Below are positions 35,273 to 43,929 of a DNA stretch of 64,000 bases, piece after piece. Below the pieces are notes generated by a model. The model did not search any database and was not told the origin of the DNA. It saw nothing but the letters and a program-made list of their open reading frames with translations. The number at the start of each line of letters is the position of its first letter. Position 1 is the stretch's first letter. This DNA comes from JAKQIM01 sp964633225 (lineage in GTDB: Bacteria; Chloroflexota; Anaerolineae; Anaerolineales; UBA4823), in NCBI GenBank assembly GCA_964633225.1, contig CAZWFQ010000005.1:11744-75743 (forward strand), read 5' to 3'. Position numbers and translations under genes: made by a program.

Positions 35273-36295
35273 CTAGGTGGATTTTTCACCGGTTTGCCGT
35301 CCGAGCAGGCGGAAGGCGATCATCCCCACCAGCAGCGGCAGCCAGAAGGTAATACCGCGATAGGCCAGTGTAATCAGAGCGGCTGCTTCAAGCGGTACAT
35401 ACATTGACTTTAATGCCAGCGTCAGGGCGCCTTCTACAATCCCAATTCCGGCTGGCGTTGGCGAGACGATCACAAAGAGGTAAGCAATACTGTAGCCGGC
35501 AATGACTGTGCCCACCGAGACGGGCACCCGAAAAGCCAGGAAGCACAACAGCAAGATCAGGACCAGGAAGCCCTTGCTGGTCATGGCCATGCTGATGGGT
35601 GCGATCATGGCATGCGGTTTGTTGTGCAGTTCTAACAGCCCCTCAGCAGCGTCGTTGGCAAATTCTTTGGCGCGCTGCTCTGATAAGGGTTCGCGGCGAG
35701 CAAAGAACCGCGTTACGCGGTTAACCAGGCGCACTCCCCATGCCAGGACGCGTCCCAGGGCTTGGCCTGAGCGCGTGCCCAGGTAAAGCAATAGGGCCAG
35801 TACCGTTGCTACCGTGACCAGGACTGCTGAGGCTACGATTTCGCCTGTGTTCAGATTGTTGCGCCGGACAAGTACGATCAGGCCAAGCGCCAGCACAGAC
35901 AGGAAGCCAATGTAATCGAAGAGCACAAACAATGCCCCGGCTACCATGGCACGGGCGGGCGAGTAGTTGCGGCGGCGGGCTTCAGCTACAAAAATGGTGA
36001 TCCCCCCCACGCCACCCGAAGGTGCAATCACGTTCACAAAGTTAGCCGAAGCAACCAGTAAGAGCATGGAGGCGATGCTTTCCTGGATTCCCAGGCCGCG
36101 ATAAATGCTGCGAAAACAAGCAGCAACGCTGACCAGCCAGGCAAGCCATAAGACCAGCGCGGCAACCAGAAAGCGCCAATCGCCCTGACGCATAGTTTGG
36201 GCAATCGTTTCAAGCTCGGCTGCTCGTCCAATGACAAACAGGATGCCCAGCATCAAAATGATAGCTAGGATGAATTTTCGTACGCTTGCGATCAT
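35273..36295 (-). CDS. UPF0104/LPG-synthase-TM family flippase-like membrane protein
   Basis: The 340-residue polytopic protein (about eight spans) has hallmarks of the lysylphosphatidylglycerol synthetase transmembrane family: VNVIAPSGGVGGITIFVAEA and SPTPAGIGIVEGALTLAL. Members flip lipids or transfer sugars; AglD-type proteins act in glycan assembly. No soluble synthase domain is attached, so a transport role is more likely than aminoacyl transfer. It starts 12 bases after the YugP-like protease gene, forming a pair. Confidence 0.85.
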   Translation of the reverse strand: MIASVRKFILAIILMLGILFVIGRAAELETIAQTMRQGDWRFLVAALVLWLAWLVSVAACFRSIYRGLGIQESIASMLLLVASANFVNVIAPSGGVGGITIFVAEARRRNYSPARAMVAGALFVLFDYIGFLSVLALGLIVLVRRNNLNTGEIVASAVLVTVATVLALLLYLGTRSGQALGRVLAWGVRLVNRVTRFFARREPLSEQRAKEFANDAAEGLLELHNKPHAMIAPISMAMTSKGFLVLILLLCFLAFRVPVSVGTVIAGYSIAYLFVIVSPTPAGIGIVEGALTLALKSMYVPLEAAALITLAYRGITFWLPLLVGMIAFRLLGRQTGEKST

Positions 36296-36307
36296 ACCGG
36301 GGAGTTG

Positions 36308-37003
36308 TTAATCCTCCCCCCGGCCTACGCCACCTGCCAGGCCGGTAAAATACAAGAGCTGCATTACAGCGCTGAAAAGACTGGCAACATAGGTCAGGGC
36401 GGCAGCGGTCAGCACATTGTTGACACCGCGTGCCTCGTCTTCTCCAGCTACAATGCCGGCATCGGCGAGCAAGCGGCGGGCGCGGGCAGATGCATCTAAC
36501 TCGACTGGCAGAGTAGCCAGTGCAAAGAGCGCCCCACCTGAAAATACCAGCACCCCCAGCCATGCCAGATTGGCCATCTGGAGCATCAAGCCCAAGACGA
36601 TCAAGATCCAGCCCAGGTAAGAACCGATGTTTACCGCTGGCACCAGGGCTGCTCTCAAGCGCAGCAGAAAGTAACCCTCATGGTCTTGCATGGCGTGGCC
36701 TAACTCATGGGCGGCAATGGCAAGGGCAGCCACCGATGGGCTGTTGTAGACGCCCTCTGACAACCGCAGCACCTTGGCTGTGGGGTCGTAATGGTCAGAT
36801 AAGTTGCCGCGTATACCCTCAATGCGGATATGGTGAAGACCCGCAGCTAACATCAGGCGTTGGGCAGCCTGGGCACCTGTCAGGCGGCTGCGGGCCGGCA
36901 CCTGGCTCCAGCGGCGGTAGGCCATCGAAACATATGCTTGCGCCAACATCATCAGCAAGAATGCCGGCAGCATATACATCAAGTAACGCGAATCGTAAAA
37001 CAT
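36308..37003 (-). CDS. YugP-like zinc metallopeptidase of the membrane
   Basis: A short N-terminal span, the zinc motif AIAAHELGHAMQDHEGY (HELGH), two further spans and ELDASARARRLL near the C-terminus match the YugP family (putative neutral zinc metallopeptidase). Its substrates are not known. The ATG at 37003 (MFYDSRYLMYML) is preferred; a TTG two codons earlier is possible. It lies 23 bases after ctpA on the same strand, so two membrane proteases are made from one transcript. Confidence 0.88.
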   Translation of the reverse strand: MFYDSRYLMYMLPAFLLMMLAQAYVSMAYRRWSQVPARSRLTGAQAAQRLMLAAGLHHIRIEGIRGNLSDHYDPTAKVLRLSEGVYNSPSVAALAIAAHELGHAMQDHEGYFLLRLRAALVPAVNIGSYLGWILIVLGLMLQMANLAWLGVLVFSGGALFALATLPVELDASARARRLLADAGIVAGEDEARGVNNVLTAAALTYVASLFSAVMQLLYFTGLAGGVGRGED

Positions 37004-37026
37004 TGCCAATCGTCCTGTAAGAATCC

Positions 37027-38262
37027 TTACTTCAGCAGCAACTCGATTGCTTTCTGCAGTTGAGAGTCAACCTCATTCTCAATATCTTCTTCCGTTTGCT
37101 CAACTACATAATCGGGCGTGAGCCCAATCTCGTGGATCCAGCGTTCATCGGGCGTCAGCCAGCGCGCGATCGTCACACGGACCGCACCCTGCTCATCTGA
37201 AAGCGGAATCCAGGTTTGCACCGAGCCTTTGCCAAAGGTGGTCACACCCACCAGGATTGCCCGGCCGCGGTCTTGTAGGGCCCCGGCTACCAGCTCTGAG
37301 GCTGATGCCGACCATTCATTGACCAAGACGACCATGGGGATATCGTAGGCAATGCCATTCCCGCTGGCCGTGTAGGTATCGCGAGCGCCATCACCATACT
37401 CTTCATAGGCAATCACGCCGTCTTGGATGAATTCGGAGCCAATGTCGATGGCAGCGTTGAGGTATCCACCACCGTTATTGCGCAGGTCGAGGATCAGGCC
37501 GGTGGGTTCTTGTGCCATTACTGCTCCGAGCGCAGCGTGCAGATCGTCGGGACTGGTTTCACTGAACTGGTTCAGCTTGATGTAAGCAATATTCCCTTCC
37601 AGGATTTCATATTCAACGCTTTGAACGACGATATGAGCACGTGTAACGGTTACGTCAAATGGCTCTTCCACCCCTTCGCGGCGGATGGTCAAGAGAACGC
37701 TTGTGCCGGGCTGACCCAATACCCGCAGGCGGGCGTTTTCGGGTAAGGTGCCGGTCATATCTTCCCCATCGATGGCGATTACCTGGTCGCCGGCTTGCAG
37801 CCCGGCGGCCTCAGCCGGTGAGCCGCTCATCGGTTCGACGATGGTAAGATAGTCGCCTTCAGTGTTCACCCATGCGCCGATGCCATCATAGCCCACCAGG
37901 TCGGCATTGGCATCTTTGAATTCTTGGGGATCCATGTAACTGGTGTGCTGATCGCCCAGCGCTTCTAGCATGCCGCGGATGGCGCCCTGCATAAGCAGCG
38001 TATCATCGACGGGCTGCTCATAGTAATAATCGTGAACGAACTGCCAGGCTTCCCAGAAGGGTGCAAACAGAGTTTGGTTATCTTGGGAAGGACCGGTTGC
38101 GCCGCCACCTAAAAACGGGGCCGGATCGGTGTTGATGGCGGGGCTTTCTTGCCGGTTAGGCGCCAGCACCATGCCGCCGATGAGACCAACTGAACAGGAC
38201 CCGACGAGTAATACAATGGCAGCGATGATCCCAATGATGATGTAAAGCGGTTTTGAATTCAT
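37027..38262 (-). CDS. Carboxy-terminal processing protease (S41), CtpA-like
   Basis: An N-terminal membrane anchor (PLYIIIGIIAAIVLLVGSC) is followed by a helical domain, a PDZ domain (SPAEAAGLQAGDQVIAIDGE) and the S41 Ser/Lys protease core with LNEWSASASELVAGALQ-type sequence (VNEWSASASELVAG) and the catalytic Lys in VGVTTFGKGSVQT. It trims or degrades exported proteins from their C-termini. A strong ribosome site (GAGGAGAAG) precedes the ATG, so the mRNA has a leader. It heads an operon with the YugP-like and flippase-like genes. Confidence 0.94.
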   Translation of the reverse strand: MNSKPLYIIIGIIAAIVLLVGSCSVGLIGGMVLAPNRQESPAINTDPAPFLGGGATGPSQDNQTLFAPFWEAWQFVHDYYYEQPVDDTLLMQGAIRGMLEALGDQHTSYMDPQEFKDANADLVGYDGIGAWVNTEGDYLTIVEPMSGSPAEAAGLQAGDQVIAIDGEDMTGTLPENARLRVLGQPGTSVLLTIRREGVEEPFDVTVTRAHIVVQSVEYEILEGNIAYIKLNQFSETSPDDLHAALGAVMAQEPTGLILDLRNNGGGYLNAAIDIGSEFIQDGVIAYEEYGDGARDTYTASGNGIAYDIPMVVLVNEWSASASELVAGALQDRGRAILVGVTTFGKGSVQTWIPLSDEQGAVRVTIARWLTPDERWIHEIGLTPDYVVEQTEEDIENEVDSQLQKAIELLLK

Positions 38263-38371
38263 GCGTTCTTCTCCTCATACCTCTAAACCGGGAGCATGGA
38301 TTGTGTCATGCTTACAGGTTGAGTATAGCGTATAGATTACCACACTTGTGTTAGAAAATGATAAACGTCCC

Positions 38372-39169
38372 TCAGTCACCCAGCATCCGCTGGAGATACA
38401 CTTGCAGCGAAGCCGGGTCGCTGACTTGCTCGGTGTAAGCAAGAATTGCTTCACCATCCAGCGGGTAAAGGGGATGGCAAGAGCTGGGTGCTGCGCCGCG
38501 CGGAGTATGTACCACTGCCTCGACAAACGGGGCTACCAAGTTGGCTCGCGCCAATTCAGGCACGATCTCTTCGGCAGTAATGATGACGGTGCCTGAAGCG
38601 ATGGCCAATTCCTCGTCAATGGCTTTGTTAATCCCAATCTCGGCATTGCCATGTGGATCGGCGCGTAGGGCGTGGATGACGGCAAAATCGGGGCGGATGG
38701 CAGGGAACGCTATCAATGTTTCGCCGCAATAGGGGTCGCGGATGGTTTGCACGTCGGGACGCAGGCGTGGCAGGTCTGTACCAATCCAGGCGCGACCGGG
38801 CATAAAACCTACCCCAGCCATTTGGGCTCGCAACCCCATTGCCAGGCTGGTCTCGGTCTCTTCAATGATTTCAATTGCGCCGTGCCCGGCGCAGTAAGTG
38901 AACATTGGCGCTAGCCCAAAGATCTCCAGCCCAAAATAGCAGCTTCGCACCCGCTGTACCAGGCCTGCACCCACCAGCCAATCGCTTTCCATGCCGGCGG
39001 TGAACGAAAATAGGGTCAGCCCAGTGGGCTGGCTGCTGCGGCGGTAGCGACGCAGCAGTGCCTGTACAAAGGCCACGGGCCTGCGGTAGAGTGTCATGCC
39101 GCCCAGGGCCAGCATACTATTGGAAGAAATGCATGCCGCCGCTTCTTCGAGAGAAATGAGTTTGTTCAC
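38372..39169 (-). CDS. CoA-transferase family I, alpha-type subunit (orphan)
   Basis: The 265-residue protein matches the alpha subunit of family I CoA transferases (glutaconate CoA-transferase type): ISLEEAAACISSNSMLALGG, FAVIHALRADPHGNAEIG and IITAEEIVP. The alpha subunit does not carry the catalytic Glu, which sits on beta. No beta subunit gene is next to it, which is unusual. The GTG start at 39169 overlaps the stop of the nucleotidase gene by 4 bases (GTGA); an in-frame upstream start at 39226 would intrude into that gene. The CoA substrate is unknown. Confidence 0.82.
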   Translation of the reverse strand: MNKLISLEEAAACISSNSMLALGGMTLYRRPVAFVQALLRRYRRSSQPTGLTLFSFTAGMESDWLVGAGLVQRVRSCYFGLEIFGLAPMFTYCAGHGAIEIIEETETSLAMGLRAQMAGVGFMPGRAWIGTDLPRLRPDVQTIRDPYCGETLIAFPAIRPDFAVIHALRADPHGNAEIGINKAIDEELAIASGTVIITAEEIVPELARANLVAPFVEAVVHTPRGAAPSSCHPLYPLDGEAILAYTEQVSDPASLQVYLQRMLGD

Positions 39170-39858
39170 CTGGCGGCCTCCGCCCTCGAGCTGTTGATGG
39201 CTTTTGGCAGGCTGCGGTTGTCCCACAATTGGGGCAGGGCAGCCGGCAGTTGCTGCAGGTTGTGGATGATGTGTTGGGCGGCTGGGGTGGGAGGACGATC
39301 GCCAACCAGGATGGTCAGGAAACCCATCTGGTGGGCTGGCGCCAGGTTATGGGGAGAATCTTCGAACAGCACGCAGCGGGTTGGTTCTGTCTCACCAGAT
39401 AACTCTAAGGCGCGCAAATAAGCTGTTGGATTTGGCTTGCAGGCGAACTGCATTGCGTGGATATCAATGATACCGTCGAAGCAATCTGTCACCCCCAGCA
39501 CGTCCATCACCCGGCGGGCATGGTTGGTGTCGGCATTGGTGAAGATGTAACGCCGCTGGGGCAGGCTGAGCAGTAACGCGCGCAGGCTGGGGTCTGGCCT
39601 GATGTACGTATGCAAGGGTAAGTCGTGGACATAGGCCAGGTATTCTTCTGGATCAATCTGGTGATGGGCTTGCAGGCCGCGCAGCGTAGTGCCATATTGG
39701 GCCATGTATTCTTCACGCAACTTGCTAATCTCTGCCGACGGCAGGCCCAGCAAATCTTGCATATAGTCGTGGATGCGCTGACGGATGCCATCCCATAATC
39801 CGCTGTGGGGTGGGTAGAGTGTTTCGTCAAGGTCGAAGAAGAGGGTGGTGTATTGCAT
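39166..39858 (-). CDS. Pyrimidine 5'-nucleotidase-like HAD hydrolase
   Basis: HAD motif I is FFDLDETLYP, motif II is YIFTNADTNHARRV and the C-terminal motif is CVLFEDSPHNLAPA. This combination and the 230-residue length fit the Sdt1/YjjG-like pyrimidine 5'-nucleotidases, which dephosphorylate UMP/CMP or damaged nucleotides. It is transcribed divergently from mutL, from a symmetric promoter with a -10 box 7 bases before its ATG, and so probably makes a leaderless mRNA. Its pairing with a CoA-transferase subunit through overlapping codons has no obvious pathway meaning. Confidence 0.88.
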   Translation of the reverse strand: MQYTTLFFDLDETLYPPHSGLWDGIRQRIHDYMQDLLGLPSAEISKLREEYMAQYGTTLRGLQAHHQIDPEEYLAYVHDLPLHTYIRPDPSLRALLLSLPQRRYIFTNADTNHARRVMDVLGVTDCFDGIIDIHAMQFACKPNPTAYLRALELSGETEPTRCVLFEDSPHNLAPAHQMGFLTILVGDRPPTPAAQHIIHNLQQLPAALPQLWDNRSLPKAINSSRAEAAR

Positions 39859-39865
39859 GGGGAGT

Positions 39866-39896
39866 ATTATACGAGATATTCAGCATTCGGTATAAT
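39866..39896. promoter_or_regulatory. Interlocked divergent promoters for mutL and the nucleotidase
   Basis: On the plus strand TTATAC (39867-39872) and TATAAT (39891-39896) are 18 bases apart. On the minus strand TTATAC (39890-39895) and TATAAT (39866-39871) are also 18 apart. Each -10 box overlaps the other promoter's -35 box, so the two can hardly fire together. Both -10 boxes lie 7-8 bases from an ATG. Confidence 0.7.
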
Positions 39897-39904
39897 ATAG
39901 ATCT

Positions 39905-41668
39905 ATGCCTATTCATCTTTTGCCTCCTGAGGTTGCCTCACAGATTGCCGCCGGCGAGGTCGTAGAACGACCGGCCTCTGTGATCAAAGAATTGTTGGAG
40001 AATGCCCTTGACGCTGGGGCCAGCCAGATCCGTATCCATGTTGAAGGGGCGGGCAAGCGCCTGGTTGAGATTGCCGATAATGGCTGCGGCATCCCCGCGG
40101 CTGAGTTGGCGTTGGCGCTTGAACGGCATGCCACCAGTAAGCTGGAACGGGCAGCCGATCTTTTTCGCATTGCTACGCTGGGCTTTCGCGGTGAAGCATT
40201 GGCTTCGATTGGCTCGGTGGCGCGCTTGACCATTACTTCCCGCCCGGCACAGGCCGAGGGTGGGGCGCGCCTGCGCGTGGATGGCGGCCATGCAGGTGCA
40301 TTGGAGCCGGTGGGTGCACCGGTGGGAACGGTGGTGCGGGTGGAAGACCTTTTTTATAATGTGCCTGCCCGCCTGAAATTTCTCAAGCAAGATGCTACTG
40401 AACGCCGCCATATCGATGAACTGGTCACACGGTATGCCCTGGCTTATCCGCACGTGGGTTTTCATTTGCATCAAGATGGTCGCCCGGCGCTGATGACCAG
40501 TGGAAACGGCGACCGGCGTGAGGTTTTGGCAACCCTTTATGGCGTTGACATTGCTCGCCAAATGCTGGAAGTGATCTCAGAGGAAGATGGCTTGCACGTG
40601 GCTGGTTTTATCAGCCCTACCAGCCTAACGCGCTCAAACCGGCGTGAAATCATATTCTTTGTCAATGGGCGCCCAGTACAAGATGCATCTCTGTCTACGG
40701 CACTGTTGCAAGCGTACCACACTTTGTTAATGGTCGGGCGTTACCCGCTGGCGGCTATTTTCTTAGAAATTGACCCTGAGGCGGTGGATGTGAATGTGCA
40801 CCCAACCAAGGCTGAGGTGCGTTTCCGCTCTGGTGACCAGGTATTCCGCGGTGTGCAGCGTGCTGTCCGGCGGGCGCTGTTAGCCCATAACCCTTTGCCA
40901 GAAGTTCATGCGGGTTTTGCATGGGGCAATGCCACGGCCCCTGCCTGGCCCTCAACTCAACCGAGCCTGGATTGGGGCATGGTTTCTGCTGGTTTGCAAG
41001 ATGAACGATCTACTTCAGACGTGCCCCCGCTGCCGGGCCCTATCCGGCCTGTCCAACCTGCCCTACCCGGCACTCGCATGCCTTTGCTGCGGTTGGTTGG
41101 GCAGGTGGCTTCAGCATACCTGGTGGCTGAGGGGCCAGATGGCTTATATTTGATCGACCAGCATGCTGCCCATGAGCGTGTCTTGTTCGAGCGGTTCATG
41201 GCGCAGCGGGCCCAATCTCCGGGAGGCATCCCGGCGCAAACCCTATTAGAGCCCCAAGCGGTAGAGCTTCCATCGGCAAGCGCCCGGTTAGTTGAAGAGC
41301 AAATGAACGCGCTGAATGAACTGGGTTTCACAGTGGAGCTGTTTGGGCGTGGCACTTTTTTGGTGCGGGCCATTCCGGCATTATTGGCGGGGATGAACCC
41401 GGCCGCGGCTTTGGCGGTGCTGGTGGAAGATTTTGAAGAGGATGAGACTCCTTTACAAGCTGAGGTGGAAGCTCGCATTGTGGCGCGTGTCTGCAAACGT
41501 GCCGCAGTCAAGGCAGGGAAAGTGCTTTCAGCAGAAGAACAGCGCACGCTGCTTTCAGATTTAGAAGCTTGCCAATCGCCGCGCACTTGCCCGCATGGGC
41601 GCCCGACCATGATCCTGCTTTCAGTGGATTTGTTAGAACGCCAGTTTGGCCGCCGTGGGGCGCGCTGA
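39905..41668 (+). CDS. mutL: DNA mismatch repair protein MutL
   Basis: The N-terminal GHKL ATPase domain has KELLENALDAGASQI, EIADNGCGIPA and GFRGEALASIGSVA. The C-terminal domain carries the endonuclease motif DQHAAHERV and CPHGRP, so this is an endonuclease-type MutL of the kind found where MutH is absent. A Pro-rich linker joins the halves. It couples MutS recognition to strand incision. The start follows a consensus -10 by 8 bases. MutS is not in the window. The 587-residue length is normal. Confidence 0.97.
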   Translation: MPIHLLPPEVASQIAAGEVVERPASVIKELLENALDAGASQIRIHVEGAGKRLVEIADNGCGIPAAELALALERHATSKLERAADLFRIATLGFRGEALASIGSVARLTITSRPAQAEGGARLRVDGGHAGALEPVGAPVGTVVRVEDLFYNVPARLKFLKQDATERRHIDELVTRYALAYPHVGFHLHQDGRPALMTSGNGDRREVLATLYGVDIARQMLEVISEEDGLHVAGFISPTSLTRSNRREIIFFVNGRPVQDASLSTALLQAYHTLLMVGRYPLAAIFLEIDPEAVDVNVHPTKAEVRFRSGDQVFRGVQRAVRRALLAHNPLPEVHAGFAWGNATAPAWPSTQPSLDWGMVSAGLQDERSTSDVPPLPGPIRPVQPALPGTRMPLLRLVGQVASAYLVAEGPDGLYLIDQHAAHERVLFERFMAQRAQSPGGIPAQTLLEPQAVELPSASARLVEEQMNALNELGFTVELFGRGTFLVRAIPALLAGMNPAAALAVLVEDFEEDETPLQAEVEARIVARVCKRAAVKAGKVLSAEEQRTLLSDLEACQSPRTCPHGRPTMILLSVDLLERQFGRRGAR

Positions 41669-41683
41669 GAGAGAAGGTATTTT

Positions 41684-42649
41684 GTGCAATCGCTTTGGGT
41701 AGATGATAATCGCTTATCGGTGCGCAATGACTTGCCCATACCAGAGCTAGAGGCCGGACAGGCTTTGGTGCGTGTGCGCCTGGCAGGGATTTGCAGCACA
41801 GATCTGGCAGTGTTAGGCGGCTACTCGCCTTTTGTTGGCGTTCCCGGACATGAGTTCGTGGGACAGGTGGTGGCTGCGCCCGATGCGCCCGAATGGGTGG
41901 GCCAGCGCGTGGTGGGGGAGATCAACATTCCCTGTGGGGTTTGCGCTGCTTGCCGGGCCGGGCGTAAGACCCACTGTGAGAAGCGGGCTGCACTGGGGAT
42001 CCATTCTTGGAATGGGGCTTTTGCCGAATACCTCAAGCTGCCCGTGGCTAACCTGCATCGCGTTCCAGATACGCTTTCGGACGAGGGGGCTGTTTTTACT
42101 GAGCCGCTGGCTGCGGCCCTGGAGATCCAAGAGCAGCTGCCTGGCCTGGGCTCGGCGCGCATCCTGGTGGTGGGTGCTGGGCGATTGGGCCAATTGGTGG
42201 CCCAGAGCCTGGCCCTCACGGGCTGTGAATTACAGGTGGTTGCCCGCTATCCCCGCCAGCGCCAACTGTTGGAGCGACGGCAGATCGCCTGGCTGGAGGA
42301 AGATGCTTTGCCTATCGGCTGCATGGATGTGGTGGTCGAAGCTACCGGTTCACCGGCTGGCTTTGCGATCGCGCGCCAAGCGCTGAGAGCGCGCGGCACC
42401 CTGGTGCTCAAAAGCACCTACAAGGGGGATGTGTCGGTCAATTTATCATCGATGGTGGTGGATGAGATCACATTAATCGGTTCGCGCTGTGGCCCATTTG
42501 AGCCGGCCCTGAACTTGTTGGCCAGCGGCCAGATCGATCCCCGGGATCAAGTTGATGGTTGTTATCCATTGGCCCAGGCACAACAAGCGTATGAAGATGC
42601 GGGCCGGCATGGGCGGATCAAAATCCTTTTAGCGCCTTTTTCGGCCTAA
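41684..42649 (+). CDS. Zinc-dependent medium-chain dehydrogenase
   Basis: The catalytic zinc ligands appear as GICSTDL (Cys), GVPGHEFVG (His-Glu), and the structural zinc loop as CGVCAACRAGRKTHC. The NAD-binding domain has VVGAGRLGQLVAQ. It oxidises an alcohol or polyol or acts in reverse; the substrate is not evident. The GTG start at 41684 follows a weak ribosome site (GAGAGAAGG). It lies 15 bases after mutL and is probably co-transcribed. The 321-residue length is slightly short for the family. Its stop overlaps the end of the convergent kinase gene. Confidence 0.88.
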   Translation: MQSLWVDDNRLSVRNDLPIPELEAGQALVRVRLAGICSTDLAVLGGYSPFVGVPGHEFVGQVVAAPDAPEWVGQRVVGEINIPCGVCAACRAGRKTHCEKRAALGIHSWNGAFAEYLKLPVANLHRVPDTLSDEGAVFTEPLAAALEIQEQLPGLGSARILVVGAGRLGQLVAQSLALTGCELQVVARYPRQRQLLERRQIAWLEEDALPIGCMDVVVEATGSPAGFAIARQALRARGTLVLKSTYKGDVSVNLSSMVVDEITLIGSRCGPFEPALNLLASGQIDPRDQVDGCYPLAQAQQAYEDAGRHGRIKILLAPFSA

Positions 42650-43839
42650 GGCGCCAGTGACATCGGTAAATGTACTGAGAATGTAGTGCCCTTGCCGACT
42701 GCGCTCTCTACATCGATGCTGCCATTGTGGGCTTCTACGATGCGCTTGCAGATTGAAAGCCCTAGCCCAGTACCGGATGACATATCTTCTAAACCTGGCA
42801 CGCGGAAGAATTTTTGGAACATGTTCGGCAAGCTTTCGGGCGGGATGCCCGGCCCCGTATCACGCACCGAGATCACCACGTCTTCATCTGCGTTGGCCTT
42901 GATCCAAATACTGCCAGCCGGGCTGTTGTATTTAATGGCATTGCTTACCAGGTTCAGCACCACCTGTTTGATCTTGTCCTGGTCGGCATAGACGGGCGGC
43001 AGCTCGGGGGATGCATCAAGGTACAGAGTAAGGCCTTTTTCGATGGCCCGGCTGTGCATCATCTCATGACAGTCTTGCAACAGCTTACCCAGGTCAAAAT
43101 GACTGGGGTGGAATTGGGCCCGCCCCGATTCAAGGCGTGCCAGATCCAGGAAGGATGTGGTCATCTCGGAAAGACGAAAGATTTCATCGCGGATGATCTC
43201 GGAAATGCGGCTGCGCTGCTCGTCGGGCACGTCTGTGCGCAGCAGCAAGTGAACGGCTGTGTTCAACGATGCCAAAGGTGTGCGGAGCTCGTGGACCAGG
43301 TCGGCGATCAGGTCAGATTGCTGGAAGAGACGAGCATTCTCGATCGCCACGGCTGCCTGAGCGCCCAGGGTAATCAGGATCTCCTGGTCTTCGATGGTGA
43401 ATTCGCCATTACGTTTGTTGATGGCTTCCAAAGCACCCACTACTTTGTCTTTGGTGATCAAAGGTGCTCCCAAGAGCGAACGGGTGTTGGTGTTGGTAAT
43501 CTTGGCGACGTTGGAGAAATGACGCTTGTCCTGGCTGGTGTCTGAGATGATGATGGGTTGGCGGTGTGTAACAATCCAGCCAGCAATGCTTGAATCAACA
43601 GGCACGCTCAGGCCGCTCATCATGGGTTGATCGAGGTTGGTGGCGGCCTCAAAATATAATTCGCCTTTAACGTGGTCGTAAAGAAGGATGGAAGCCTGTT
43701 CCGATTCACACAGCTCGGCGGCTATTTGGACAATGCGCCGCAGCAGGGTATCCAGGTCAAGTGTGGAAGCCAGGTCGCGCGAAAGCTCAATCAACCGTTG
43801 GTAACGATTGACAATGGGGGGAATTTTACGCTTGGGCAT
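42646..43839 (-). CDS. GAF-domain sensor histidine kinase
   Basis: A GAF domain (about residues 25-175, with SILLYDHVKGELYFEAATN and LLGAPLITKDKVVGALEAIN) is joined to a HisKA domain with the phosphoacceptor in LIADLVHELRTPLASLN, and to an HATPase with the N, G1 (VRDTGPGIPP) and G2 (GTGLGLSICKRIVEAH) boxes. It has no membrane span, so it senses a cytoplasmic signal. It lies 90 bases downstream of the receiver/CpaE-like gene on the same strand, which suggests they form a two-component pair. Catalytic motifs are intact. Confidence 0.93.
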   Translation of the reverse strand: MPKRKIPPIVNRYQRLIELSRDLASTLDLDTLLRRIVQIAAELCESEQASILLYDHVKGELYFEAATNLDQPMMSGLSVPVDSSIAGWIVTHRQPIIISDTSQDKRHFSNVAKITNTNTRSLLGAPLITKDKVVGALEAINKRNGEFTIEDQEILITLGAQAAVAIENARLFQQSDLIADLVHELRTPLASLNTAVHLLLRTDVPDEQRSRISEIIRDEIFRLSEMTTSFLDLARLESGRAQFHPSHFDLGKLLQDCHEMMHSRAIEKGLTLYLDASPELPPVYADQDKIKQVVLNLVSNAIKYNSPAGSIWIKANADEDVVISVRDTGPGIPPESLPNMFQKFFRVPGLEDMSSGTGLGLSICKRIVEAHNGSIDVESAVGKGTTFSVHLPMSLAP

Positions 43840-43929
43840 TCAGTACCTCTCTTGCAAGCCGGCTGGCGGGCTCGGCTACAGTGGGGCGGCTTGCGGGAGC
43901 TTCTTCTGGCAGTTAAAGCAAGAGACAGC

